DNA of 10,745 bases, from assembly GCA_937863945.1 (NCBI GenBank), contig CALMIB010000026.1, positions 1 to 10,745 on the forward strand, in the 5' to 3' direction. This document shows, in pieces, positions 1 through 6,404 of this stretch. The notes beneath the pieces are model-generated. The model was given only the letters and a program-made list of their open reading frames with translations. It was not told the DNA's origin and did no database searches. How positions within the stretch are numbered: position 1 is the first letter of the stretch; each line of letters opens with the position of its first letter. The stretch comes from an uncultured Longilinea sp. (GTDB lineage Bacteria > Chloroflexota > Anaerolineae > Anaerolineales > Anaerolineaceae). Made by a program: the position numbers and the translations under genes.

Positions 1-36
1 AAGGACGGCGAGCGCGTGGAAGTTTTCCTGGAATGA
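1..36 (+). CDS. C-terminal end of an unidentified upstream gene (partial)
   Basis: Reading from base 1 in frame 1 gives KDGERVEVFLE followed by TGA at 34-36. The stop lies just ahead of a strong hairpin terminator at 56-84, which supports this being a genuine gene end. Eleven residues are too few to identify a family, so no function is proposed. It converges on the NifU-like gene. Confidence 0.6.
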   Translation, partial: KDGERVEVFLE

Positions 37-55
37 TCTGACCCTTGAACTCATC

Positions 56-87
56 AAAAAACTGGAGATTGGCTCCAGTTTTTTTTT
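56..87. terminator. Bidirectional Rho-independent terminator
   Basis: AAAAAACTGGAG (56-67) pairs with CTCCAGTTTTTT (73-84) around the loop ATTGG. A T-run follows on the plus strand and the A-run gives one on the minus strand. It sits between the plus-strand gene end at 36 and the minus-strand stop at 94, so it can serve both convergent transcripts. Confidence 0.9.
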
Positions 88-93
88 GTTGCA

Positions 94-348
94 TTACGCC
101 GCTTCGACGGCTTCAATTTCCGGGAAGAATTGCCGCAGCGTGCCTTCGACCCAGCCTTTCAGGGTCATGGGCGAAAGCGGGCACCCCAGGCAAGCGCCGC
201 CCAGGCGGACTTTGACAATTCTTCCGTCAAAGGAAACAAATTCGACCCCGCCGCCGTGATAATGGGCGATGTAGGCGTCCAATTGTTCAATCAGGCCGCG
301 AATTTGGTCTTCGATCGGAAAACCGGGAATGGCTTGCGGTTCGCTCAT
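94..348 (-). CDS. NifU C-terminal-domain-like Fe-S scaffold protein
   Basis: This 84-residue protein is essentially one NifU C-terminal (Nfu) domain. An N-terminal helix is followed by the glycine-rich stretch HYHGGGVEFVSFDG (about residues 29-42), then GGACLGCPLSPMTLKG with the paired cysteines C53-x2-C56. In Nfu proteins these cysteines bind a labile [4Fe-4S] cluster, usually shared across a dimer, for delivery to apoproteins in the cytoplasm. The length fits stand-alone Nfu proteins; the N-terminal NifU scaffold domain is absent. The start is ATG at 348, with an AGGATGG-type SD upstream. It lies 27 bases downstream of the cNMP-fold gene on the same strand and is probably co-transcribed. 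A general housekeeping role is likelier than nitrogen fixation, as no nif genes are seen. Confidence 0.9.
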   Translation of the reverse strand: MSEPQAIPGFPIEDQIRGLIEQLDAYIAHYHGGGVEFVSFDGRIVKVRLGGACLGCPLSPMTLKGWVEGTLRQFFPEIEAVEAA

Positions 349-375
349 AGCTTATCCATCCTATTCCAGTATTCG

Positions 376-840
376 TTATTTTTTGTCCACGCCATTGGTC
401 AGGATGTTGAGCACTTCGCGGTGCGTGCTGTTCAAGCGCTCAGAAATCAGGCTGGCCAAACGATCCAGTAATATTTTACCTGTTTCCGGGTGTTGGCTGC
501 AAAACTTCTGGAGGGAATCTTTGCGAATGCAAATCGCTTCGCCGGGTTGGGTGACGACTGCCGCGGAGGTATAGGCTTCGCGGCCCAGGGCAGCCGACCA
601 GCCAAAAACGCCGCCCGGATGGATGCGCGCCACTACCAGGGGCGGGCCATCGTACGGCTTGTACTGGATGACGACTTCCCCTTCTTCCAGGATGTACAGA
701 TAATCGGCGAATTGGCCTTGCTGGAAGATGACTGCATCCTGCTCGCAGGGAATCTGATCCAGAATCGGGTAGATTTCTGTGATCTGCTCAGGCGTGAAGC
801 CCTGGAACAACAACAGCTCTGTAAATCGATGTAAGAACAT
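376..840 (-). CDS. Cyclic-nucleotide-binding-fold (Crp-type) protein without HTH
   Basis: From the ATG at 840 this is 154 residues, nearly all a cNMP-binding beta-roll. It shows the characteristic VIFQQGQFADYLYILEEGEV (about 37-56) and a phosphate-binding-cassette region near 79-96 (GGVFGWSAALG, then YTSAAVV). The cassette's usual Glu is replaced by Trp and the usual Arg by Thr, so canonical cAMP/cGMP binding is doubtful. A short helical C-terminus follows, with no room for a DNA-binding helix-turn-helix, so it is not a transcription factor by itself. The frame stays open to an ATG at 918, but a minus-strand promoter-like pair (-10 at 919-924) would put transcription start near 912, which favours 840. 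It precedes the NifU-like gene by 27 bases, suggesting a joint Fe-S or redox-linked role (inference). Confidence 0.85.
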   Translation of the reverse strand: MFLHRFTELLLFQGFTPEQITEIYPILDQIPCEQDAVIFQQGQFADYLYILEEGEVVIQYKPYDGPPLVVARIHPGGVFGWSAALGREAYTSAAVVTQPGEAICIRKDSLQKFCSQHPETGKILLDRLASLISERLNSTHREVLNILTNGVDKK

Positions 841-918
841 TTCAGGTATCTTAATGAAACCAGGCCCGGGATTGTAGTGGCAAAACTCCTCTTTGCGGAG
901 ACAAAGCTCACGCCACAT

Positions 919-948
919 ATTACAGTCGAAAAGATGCGCTTATGACAA
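919..948 (-). promoter_or_regulatory. Predicted sigma70-type promoter for the cNMP-fold/nfu unit
   Basis: On the minus strand TTGTCA (943-948) and TGTAAT (919-924) are separated by 18 bases; each hexamer differs from consensus at one position. The predicted start near 912 gives a leader of about 70 bases to the ATG at 840. It is a pattern match only. Confidence 0.5.
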
Positions 949-954
949 AAATGA

Positions 955-983
955 TTGACTGCCCTGGCTTATTAGATTATTAT
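955..983 (+). promoter_or_regulatory. Predicted sigma70-type promoter for the arsR-MFS-osmC unit
   Basis: TTGACT (955-960) and TATTAT (978-983) are exactly 17 bases apart and each has one mismatch to consensus. Transcription would begin near 990. This promoter lies inside the longest open frame of the regulator, so the ATGs at 942 and 987 would be upstream of the transcript. Its -35 is only six bases from the -35 of the divergent minus-strand promoter. Confidence 0.6.
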
Positions 984-988
984 CTAAT
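971..988. promoter_or_regulatory. Perfect inverted repeat over the -10 box, likely operator
   Basis: ATTAGAT (971-977) and ATCTAAT (982-988) are exact reverse complements separated by TATT. The repeat covers the predicted -10 (978-983). AT-rich imperfect or perfect dyads overlapping the promoter are the usual binding sites of ArsR/SmtB-type repressors, and the next gene encodes such a winged-helix protein, so autorepression is the simplest reading (inference). Confidence 0.5.
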
Positions 989-992
989 GCCT

Positions 993-2087
993 ATGGTCAA
1001 TCTGAACCACCACTCCGGCAGCGCGTATGATTTCTTTGTCAGCCTGTATGTTCTGCACCATCCCGATGAATTCGGCCTGCGTCCCTCGTGGGCTGCGGGC
1101 GTGCGATCGCGGCTTCCGGCGGACCAGCGTGAGGTTCTCGACCGCGCCAGGTTCCTGCGCGTGCCGTTAACCTGGCTGGATTCGCTGCCCCTGGATCATC
1201 GGAATGCCCAGGAGATGCTCATGGCGCTGGCTGGCTTGCCGGCGAGCGCACGTTTGCAGGCGCTTCACCTGCCCTTCGACCCATCGCCGGGATTGAACGA
1301 GGTGTTGACCGGAATTGCAGCCCGGGGAAGCTGGGACGCGGCTGACCTGGATGCGGTTCGCGCGGCGTATGCGCGCCGTCATCTGATGCTGGGTAGCGAG
1401 GATTTGCAGGCATTGTGCGCGGCCTGGGCACAGCCGGCGATTTTTGGGGATCACTATTTGAGAGCATTGAATACCTATTACCAGGTATTTTTCAAGGAAG
1501 AAGAAGAGCGCATTCTCCCGCTGCTGGAGCGCGGAATGGAACAGGCCCGCTTGCTGGCCGGCAGGCTGCCGGTTGCGGAAACGGTTGAAATCCTGTCGCG
1601 CGGGGTGCAATTGCCGCAACTGGATGAATTGGTTGAACTGGAATTGGTACCTTCTTATTGGGCCAGCCCGCTGATTTTCTTTGGGCGGACGGGGCCAGGG
1701 CGGGCGGTGTTTCTCTACGGCGTGCGCTCCGGGCCGGCCGGTCTGGTGCCTGGGGACGCTGTGCCGGATGGACTGGTGCAGATTCTTAAGGCGCTGGCTG
1801 ACCCCACCCGGCTGCGTATTTTGCGCTACCTGGCGCAACAGCCGCTCACGCCCGGCCAGCTTGCGCGGCGGTTGCGGCTGCGCGCGCCCACAGTTGTGCA
1901 CCATTTGCGCGAATTGCGCCTGGCCGGGCTGGTGCAGGTGGCATTGCAGGCAGAAGGGGAAAAGCGTTACGCTTTGCGGCGCAACGCCGTGGATGAGCTG
2001 CACCCGCTGCTGGATCAGTTTCTTTCCGGCAGTCAGGACGCGGCGGATGAAGATCTGGCGGGGCAACCTGGAGGTGAGATTGAATAG
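993..2087 (+). CDS. ArsR-family winged-helix regulator with large N-terminal domain
   Basis: From ATG 993 the protein has 364 residues. The C-terminal part (about 260-335) is an ArsR-type winged helix: LKALADPTRLRILRYL, then PTVVHHLRELRLAGLV as recognition helix, followed by a wing ending in EKRYALRR. The N-terminal ~250 residues are mostly helical, rich in Leu, Ala and Arg, and have no metal-binding cysteine cluster. Ordinary ArsR proteins have only about 100 residues, so this domain probably senses a ligand; its identity is unknown. The frame is open back to ATG 942 (381 residues) and ATG 987, but a strong promoter at 955-983 would make both untranslated; 993 would then be nearly leaderless. 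The gene overlaps the MFS gene start by 8 bases, so it likely controls that transporter and itself. Confidence 0.85.
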   Translation: MVNLNHHSGSAYDFFVSLYVLHHPDEFGLRPSWAAGVRSRLPADQREVLDRARFLRVPLTWLDSLPLDHRNAQEMLMALAGLPASARLQALHLPFDPSPGLNEVLTGIAARGSWDAADLDAVRAAYARRHLMLGSEDLQALCAAWAQPAIFGDHYLRALNTYYQVFFKEEEERILPLLERGMEQARLLAGRLPVAETVEILSRGVQLPQLDELVELELVPSYWASPLIFFGRTGPGRAVFLYGVRSGPAGLVPGDAVPDGLVQILKALADPTRLRILRYLAQQPLTPGQLARRLRLRAPTVVHHLRELRLAGLVQVALQAEGEKRYALRRNAVDELHPLLDQFLSGSQDAADEDLAGQPGGEIE

Positions 2088-3384
2088 ACCGGAAGGACTG
2101 ACCCGCCTGGGGCGGGTATTGCGGGTTTACATCGACCGGGTGAGCGCTTTTCACCCCAACGCGCGCTTATATCTGGTGAGCGCGGTGATCTCCGGCGCTT
2201 CGATGGGCGTTTTCCGCCTGTTGTTTAATTTTTACGTGCTCAGCCTGGGCTTCGATGAAGAACTGCTTGGCAACCTGGTGACCACCAGCAGCCTGACCGC
2301 TCTGCTGGTAGCGCTACCAATGGGCTATGCGGCTGATTTTCTCGGGCGCAAGAAATCGTTGATTGCCGGTACCAGCTTCTCCGGCGGCGCAATATTGCTG
2401 ATGGTGCTGTTCCCATCGGTGCCGATGTTTATCGGCGCCAACGTGCTGCTGGGCTTTGCGCAAAGCCTGGCGGGCGTAACCATGGGGCCCTTCCTGATGG
2501 AAAATTCCAGCGACAAGGAGCGCACCTACCTGTTCAGTTTCAGCTCGGGTTTTCAAACCGCCTCGGCCTTTGTGGGCAACTGGATTGGCGGCTACCTGCC
2601 CACCTGGCTGGGCAGCGCGCAGAATGTTTCGGCTACCAGCACGCAGGCTTATGGCGGCTCGCTGCTGGTGATTGCCGCGGCCGCGCTGACGGCATTGGTG
2701 CCGCTGTTCTTCCTGCGCACCCCGCGGCTGACCCAGGACCAGCGCTCGTTTTTCGCGCCCATTGCTTATTTTCGTAAGCAGCCCGCGCTGCTGGGTAAGC
2801 TGATCCTGCCCATGCTGGTAACTTCCATCGGCGCGGGATTGATCATGCCTTTCATGAACATATTCTTCCGCCAGGTGCACCACCAACCCGATACCGTGAT
2901 CGGTTCCCTGTTCGCCTGGGGCTCGCTGGCGATGGGCATTGGCATCCTGCTGGCGCCGCCGCTGGCCGATCGGATGGGGAAGATTCAACTGGTGGTGATC
3001 ACCCAGGGGTTGTCGATTCCATTCCTGGTCATGCTTGGGTTTGCGCCCTGGTTCGGTGCGGCCGTAGTGGCCTATTACATCCGCCTGGCGTTGATGAACA
3101 TGAGCGGGCCGGTGTATCAGACCTATGTCATGGAAAAAGTGGAACCATCGGCGCGCGCGACCGTAGCCAGCCTGGTGAGCATGGCCAATAATTTCGGCTG
3201 GGCTTTCAGCCCCACCATTTCGGGCTGGTTGCAGGTGAAATACGGGTTTGCTCCGGCCTACCTGGGCACAATTCTCATGTATGCGTTGTCGGTGTACTTA
3301 TACTGGCGATATTTTCTGTACAAACCGGGCACTCAATCCAGGAAAAATGTCACTTTTCTAAGGGCTGAGCATCCAAATGATTGA
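2080..3384 (+). CDS. MFS transporter, probable 12-TM drug/metabolite exporter
   Basis: This 434-residue inner-membrane protein has the length and hydrophobic pattern of a 12-helix major facilitator. The MFS motif A between TM2 and TM3 is present as GYAADFLGRKK (residues 82-92). There is a polar central loop near PRLTQDQRS and a second GxLLAPPLADRMGK-type loop in the C-half. The start is inferred as TTG 2080: an SD-like GGAGGTGA at 2070-2077 precedes it by ideal spacing. The in-frame GTG at 2074 is inside the SD, and no ATG is near. The open frame extends upstream to 1681 only as a shadow within the regulator. The TTG overlaps the regulator's stop (TAG 2085-2087), pointing to translational coupling. 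Substrate cannot be read from sequence; the regulator-exporter pairing suggests inducible efflux. Confidence 0.9.
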   Translation: MNRPEGLTRLGRVLRVYIDRVSAFHPNARLYLVSAVISGASMGVFRLLFNFYVLSLGFDEELLGNLVTTSSLTALLVALPMGYAADFLGRKKSLIAGTSFSGGAILLMVLFPSVPMFIGANVLLGFAQSLAGVTMGPFLMENSSDKERTYLFSFSSGFQTASAFVGNWIGGYLPTWLGSAQNVSATSTQAYGGSLLVIAAAALTALVPLFFLRTPRLTQDQRSFFAPIAYFRKQPALLGKLILPMLVTSIGAGLIMPFMNIFFRQVHHQPDTVIGSLFAWGSLAMGIGILLAPPLADRMGKIQLVVITQGLSIPFLVMLGFAPWFGAAVVAYYIRLALMNMSGPVYQTYVMEKVEPSARATVASLVSMANNFGWAFSPTISGWLQVKYGFAPAYLGTILMYALSVYLYWRYFLYKPGTQSRKNVTFLRAEHPND

Positions 3385-3413
3385 ATGAAGTTTCACAGGA
3401 GATATGAATAAAA

Positions 3414-3809
3414 ATGGAAATGGTTATCGATTTTCCCGGCGGCGCGCGTGTGGATGCACACTTTGGACCCTATGAAGTGAAGACCGACCAGCCCACCCCG
3501 TTTAGCCCGGGCAGCGCTCCCACACCCTTCGCGGTTTTTCTCGCCTCCATTGGCACCTGCGCGGGGATTTACGTGCTGGGTTTTTGCCAGCAGCGCGGCC
3601 TGCCGACCGAAGGCATCCGCATCGTGCAACGCGTTCAATCCAACCGTTTGACCGGTATGACAGAGCACATCGATCTCGAGATACAGGTTCCGCCCAGCTT
3701 CCCGGAGAAGTATTACGGTGCGCTGATCCGCTCGGCGGACCAGTGCAAGGTCAAGAAGACGCTGGAGACCCCGCCGACGTTTAAAGTGTTTACACAGGTT
3801 GTCGGCTAA
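3414..3809 (+). CDS. OsmC/Ohr-superfamily protein
   Basis: A 131-residue OsmC-like protein. OsmC/Ohr enzymes are cytoplasmic thiol peroxidases that use a cysteine pair to reduce organic hydroperoxides. Cys49 lies in the helix after FLASIGTCAGIYVLGF, and Cys111 lies in SADQCKVKKTL, the two family positions; Cys58 is additional. The N-terminus (FGPYEVKTDQPTPFSPG) resembles the YhfA-like branch more than true Ohr, so the substrate may not be a peroxide. An AGGAG at 3397-3401 precedes ATG 3414 by 12 bases, which is long; the closer ATG at 3404 is out of frame and only two bases from the SD. It follows the MFS gene by 29 bases in the same orientation, and a terminator follows it, so it is probably the last gene of the unit. 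Confidence 0.88.
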   Translation: MEMVIDFPGGARVDAHFGPYEVKTDQPTPFSPGSAPTPFAVFLASIGTCAGIYVLGFCQQRGLPTEGIRIVQRVQSNRLTGMTEHIDLEIQVPPSFPEKYYGALIRSADQCKVKKTLETPPTFKVFTQVVG

Positions 3810-3834
3810 GGTTCGCGGGCGAGAGATTTCAAAT

Positions 3835-3873
3835 CTGGTTTCCGATTGGAAGCCAGAATTTTTATTTTTTTCT
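3835..3873 (+). terminator. Rho-independent terminator after osmC-like gene
   Basis: CTGGTTTCC (3835-3843) pairs with GGAAGCCAG (3848-3856) around GATT, with one G-U pair, and is followed by a T-rich run (AATTTTTATTTTTTT). It lies 25 bases after the osmC-like stop and before the bacterioferritin promoter, ending the three-gene unit. Confidence 0.85.
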
Positions 3874-3892
3874 GGGTGAAGCATCATTTTAT

Positions 3893-3920
3893 TTGACATT
3901 TTTTCGTCAAGTGCTATCCT
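3893..3920 (+). promoter_or_regulatory. Predicted promoter of the bacterioferritin gene
   Basis: A perfect -35 TTGACA (3893-3898) is followed after 16 bases by TATCCT (3915-3920; four of six match TATAAT). The predicted start near 3927 gives a leader of about 30 bases containing the AT-rich stretch AATGAAATTATTCAC. No convincing iron-regulator box can be named. Confidence 0.6.
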
Positions 3921-3958
3921 TAATGAAATTATTCACAGTTCACATAAGGAGTGCTGAG

Positions 3959-4426
3959 ATGAAAGGGAATGAACAAATCCTTCAGATGCTCAATGACGAA
4001 CTGGCCGATGAATTGACGGCTGTGAACCAGTATATTGTGCATTCTGAAATGTGTGCCAACTGGGGGTTGGAGAAGCTGCATGATGCCGTGGAAAAACGCG
4101 CCATTGAGGAAATGAAGCACGCTGAAAAGCTCATCGCTCGCATCCTTTACCTGGAAGGCCGACCGGTTGTGAGCAAGCTCAACCCGATGCACATTGGCGG
4201 CGAAGTGGCCGAGCAATTGCACAACGATTACCAGTCGGAACAGGGCGCGGTGAAATCCTACAATGCGGCGGTGCAACTGGCCGCCAGCCTGGGCGATAAC
4301 GGCACCCGCACGCTGCTGGAAACGATTCTGAATGACGAAGAAGCCCACATTGATTGGCTGGAAGCGCAGCTTGACCAGATCCAACTGATGGGCATCGAGA
4401 ACTACCTGGCGCAGCAGGTGCGTTAA
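3959..4426 (+). CDS. bfr: Bacterioferritin (heme-binding iron-storage ferritin)
   Basis: The protein has 155 residues, the usual bacterioferritin length, and aligns with E. coli Bfr without numbering shift. All diiron ferroxidase ligands are present: Glu18, Tyr25 (near-site), Glu51, His54, Glu94, Glu127 and His130. Met52, the inter-subunit heme ligand, is present too, in EEMKHAEKL, which separates it from heme-free ferritins. Bacterioferritins form 24-subunit cytoplasmic shells that oxidise Fe(II) and store ferric mineral. The start ATG 3959 has AAGGAG at 3946-3951, seven bases upstream. The frame is open further upstream to 3893, but this overlaps the promoter. It is a single-gene unit with a strong -35, converging on the nitroreductase. 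A Bfd ferredoxin partner is not seen in the window. Confidence 0.96.
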   Translation: MKGNEQILQMLNDELADELTAVNQYIVHSEMCANWGLEKLHDAVEKRAIEEMKHAEKLIARILYLEGRPVVSKLNPMHIGGEVAEQLHNDYQSEQGAVKSYNAAVQLAASLGDNGTRTLLETILNDEEAHIDWLEAQLDQIQLMGIENYLAQQVR

Positions 4427-4441
4427 TTTATTCTAGAAAAT

Positions 4442-4480
4442 AACGCACAATTCGCCGGCTCGCCCGGCGAATTGTGCGTT
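4442..4480. terminator. Perfect 17-bp hairpin between convergent genes
   Basis: AACGCACAATTCGCCGG (4442-4458) and its exact reverse complement (4464-4480) flank the 5-base loop CTCGC. It lies 16 bases after the bfr stop and directly before the nitroreductase stop at 4483. The minus strand continues with a T-rich run (ATTTTCTAG), the plus strand with TCTTACC, so termination is likely better for the minus-strand transcript; bidirectional use is probable. Confidence 0.85.
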
Positions 4481-4482
4481 TC

Positions 4483-4995
4483 TTACCAACGATCCCAGTG
4501 GACCACCTGATCGAAGGACTGCCGGCCGCCGGCTTTGGGCGGCCGGGTGAGTTTTTCACTTTCCAGCGGGTAGCCAAAGGAAATGCAAATGCGCAGGTGG
4601 TATTCGGCCGGAAAACCGAGCAGCGCGCGGGCTGCTTCGGGCTCGTAGATGCTGGCCAGGCAGGAGCCAATGCCCAATTCCCAGGCGGCCAATTGCATGT
4701 AAGCGGCTGCCTGGCCGATGTCAAACATGATCTGGAAGCGTTCAGCCGGGTCGGGATGGACGATGGCCACGCCCAGCGCTGCGCCGGCCAGGTGCCCGGC
4801 CCAGGCGCCGAGCTGTCCGAGCGATCCCAGGGTGGCGCGGTCCTGGATGGCGATGAAATGCCAGGGTTGGGTGTTTTTGGAGCTCTGCGCCCGGCGGCCG
4901 GCGTTGAGAACGGCGTGGATATGTTCAGCCTGGAGCGGCACCGGCTGAAATTCGCGCACGGCGCGTTTGAGACGGATGGCTTCGGAAACGTTCAT
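4483..4995 (-). CDS. Nitroreductase-family FMN-dependent oxidoreductase
   Basis: From ATG 4995 the protein has 170 residues, a compact single-domain nitroreductase. The N-terminal FMN-phosphate contact region reads AIRLKRAVREF (about 6-16), and the conserved RRAQSSKNTQPWHF (about 34-47) contributes the Asn-Gln-Pro-Trp motif. GIGSCLASIYEPE is the usual C-terminal-half signature. Such enzymes are cytoplasmic, typically dimeric flavoproteins that reduce nitroaromatics, quinones or other acceptors with NAD(P)H; the physiological substrate here is unknown. The start is set by GGAGGGT five bases upstream; an in-frame TTG at 5016 would add seven residues and lacks a better SD. It is 57 bases downstream of the MFS gene on the same strand and probably co-transcribed. 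Confidence 0.93.
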   Translation of the reverse strand: MNVSEAIRLKRAVREFQPVPLQAEHIHAVLNAGRRAQSSKNTQPWHFIAIQDRATLGSLGQLGAWAGHLAGAALGVAIVHPDPAERFQIMFDIGQAAAYMQLAAWELGIGSCLASIYEPEAARALLGFPAEYHLRICISFGYPLESEKLTRPPKAGGRQSFDQVVHWDRW

Positions 4996-5052
4996 AATAC
5001 CCTCCAGTGTCTTCAAGGATCAAGCCTGATAACTGCCATTATTACTATTTTT

Positions 5053-6267
5053 TTAATGATTATCGTTGGCTGCTTTATCCTTGCCGGCCTGGCGCTGGTG
5101 AAAGAATTGCGCTGCCGCCAGGCAGCCCAGCATGATCAGCGCGCCCAGCGGCAGCAGCAGTGCGCCGACGCGCGGGCCTTGCGCTTCCATGATGACGCCC
5201 AGCAGCCAGGGGATGACCATGCCGCCAACGAACCCAACCGCCATAGCCAGGCTGGTGGCTGAGCCGGAAGCGCCGGGGAATGCCGCAGTGATGACCGCCA
5301 GGGTGGTCGGGAAGGTGGGGCCCAGGCCCAGGCCGAGCAGCACGAAGCCCAGGAAGGACAGCGGGGTATTGCCCGTGCTGGCCACGATGAGCAGCCCGCC
5401 CAGAAGCGCGATGGATAAGCATGCTTTGAGCAGGGCGCCGGTGGACCAGCGCACCCCCAGGAGCGCCCCCAGCATCCGGCCGGCGGTGAAGGCCAGCCAG
5501 AATGCCGAGGCCGCCAGGGCGGCGTTGGCAGCCGCCAGCGGGGTGGTCTGCAACATGTAGGTGGTCACCCAGCCGCTGGCCCCGTTTTCGGTGCCAATGT
5601 AAACCAGCAGCATCAGGCTCAGGATCCACAAAACCGGCGAGCGCAGGAACTGGGTTTTGCCGGCAGGTGATGGCTCGCCGGGTTCAGCCGCGTCCTGCTG
5701 GTTGGAGCTAAACCTCCTGAAGAAAAACGGCAGCAGCAGGATTTCAAGCCCGCCGCCCAACCATAAGGCCGTCAGCGAACTGCCCGACAGGCGCAGTGAA
5801 AGCCCGGCAATGGCCGGCGCGATGAATGCCCCAATGCCGAAGAACATGTTGATCAGGTTTAACGCCGAGGCGCGCCGGTGCGGAAATAAATTGGAAACGG
5901 TAACGTTGATGATCAGCGCGATCACGCCGTACCCCAGCCCGGTCAGAAAGGCAGATGCCAGCGCGGCGGGTAGCGCGCGCGCGAACGCCACGCCGGTGAT
6001 GCCCGCTCCGACCATCATCAAACCTGCCATCAGCGGCCAGCGCGGACCGAGCCGGTCGAGCAGGGGCCCGGTGAACACCTGAGCGGCCAGGGACCCAAAG
6101 AACATTCCGCTGAACAGGCTGCCCACGGTAGCCAGCGTGCTACCCGTGTTGCCGGCCAGCTCGGGCAGAGCCGGGCCGATGGCTGCGTTGATCACGCCCA
6201 GGCCAAAGAAACTGGCGCAGGCAAGCGCAAGGATGACGGTGGATTGTGGATTTTTCAAGGAGTGCAT
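5053..6267 (-). CDS. MFS transporter (second), 12-TM
   Basis: From ATG 6267 this is a 404-residue 12-helix MFS permease with a conserved loop 2-3 motif, GPLLDRLGPR (67-76). The N-terminus GLGVINAAIGPALPELA and an ordered glycine-rich C-half (LLGLGLGPTFPTTLAVI) resemble the FucP/YfkF-like branch, which includes sugar and multidrug carriers; the substrate is not assignable. The central cytoplasmic loop FSSNQQDAAEPGEPSPAGK separates the two halves. The C-terminal tail HQRQAGKDKAANDNH is short and polar. The open frame extends far upstream to 6705, but that part overlaps the 21-bp hairpin and the GlsB-like gene in another frame. ATG 6267 has no ideal SD; the in-frame TTG at 6258 is better spaced from AGGATG and is a fair alternative. 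A TACAAT element at 6304-6309 may be its -10. Confidence 0.9.
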   Translation of the reverse strand: MHSLKNPQSTVILALACASFFGLGVINAAIGPALPELAGNTGSTLATVGSLFSGMFFGSLAAQVFTGPLLDRLGPRWPLMAGLMMVGAGITGVAFARALPAALASAFLTGLGYGVIALIINVTVSNLFPHRRASALNLINMFFGIGAFIAPAIAGLSLRLSGSSLTALWLGGGLEILLLPFFFRRFSSNQQDAAEPGEPSPAGKTQFLRSPVLWILSLMLLVYIGTENGASGWVTTYMLQTTPLAAANAALAASAFWLAFTAGRMLGALLGVRWSTGALLKACLSIALLGGLLIVASTGNTPLSFLGFVLLGLGLGPTFPTTLAVITAAFPGASGSATSLAMAVGFVGGMVIPWLLGVIMEAQGPRVGALLLPLGALIMLGCLAAAQFFHQRQAGKDKAANDNH

Positions 6268-6303
6268 CCTGATGGATGGTTTTGATCTGGAAGATTGCTT
6301 TTT

Positions 6304-6309
6304 ATTGTA
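6304..6309 (-). promoter_or_regulatory. Possible -10 element for MFS/nitroreductase unit
   Basis: On the minus strand TACAAT (five of six to consensus) lies 36 bases upstream of ATG 6267. The hexamer 17 bases further upstream, TTATGA, matches -35 consensus poorly, so the assignment is tentative. It follows the 21-bp hairpin, which fits a separate transcription unit. Confidence 0.35.
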
Positions 6310-6346
6310 CCGCTGAACACCGAGGGTCATAAGACCACAGGCGGCG

Positions 6347-6391
6347 GTTAAATCAAACAGCCGGCTGCGCCAGCCGGCTGTTTGATTTAAC
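6347..6391. terminator. Perfect 21-bp hairpin between glsB-like and MFS genes
   Basis: GTTAAATCAAACAGCCGGCTG (6347-6367) and its exact complement (6371-6391) flank a three-base loop CGC. It begins 13 bases after the glsB-like stop (6405) in transcription direction. It has no clear U-run on either strand beyond the stem's own TTTGATTTAA, so it could be a terminator, a processing signal or a barrier to read-through. Confidence 0.65.
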
Positions 6392-6404
6392 GTTGTGCAA
6401 ACGG

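Noticed and set aside
1681..2079. Upstream extension of the first MFS frame to 1681
   Set aside because: The added translation is Cys/Trp/Arg-rich and lies within the regulator's winged-helix coding sequence; the SD at 2070-2077 points to TTG 2080.
2314..2988. Minus-strand open frame opposite the first MFS gene
   Set aside because: Gln/His/Arg-rich antisense shadow with no domain resemblance; the plus strand encodes a clear 12-TM protein.
3404..3413. Closer ATG at 3404 as start of the OsmC-like gene
   Set aside because: It is out of frame with the OsmC reading frame and only two bases from the SD; no frameshift is needed to explain the gene.
5053..5070. Fur-box-like GATAATCATTA on the minus strand at the end of the second MFS gene
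   Set aside because: It encodes the terminal Asp-Asn-His and stop of that CDS and matches only about half of a Fur box, so it is probably coincidental; the next gene starts 57 bases away with no matching second half.
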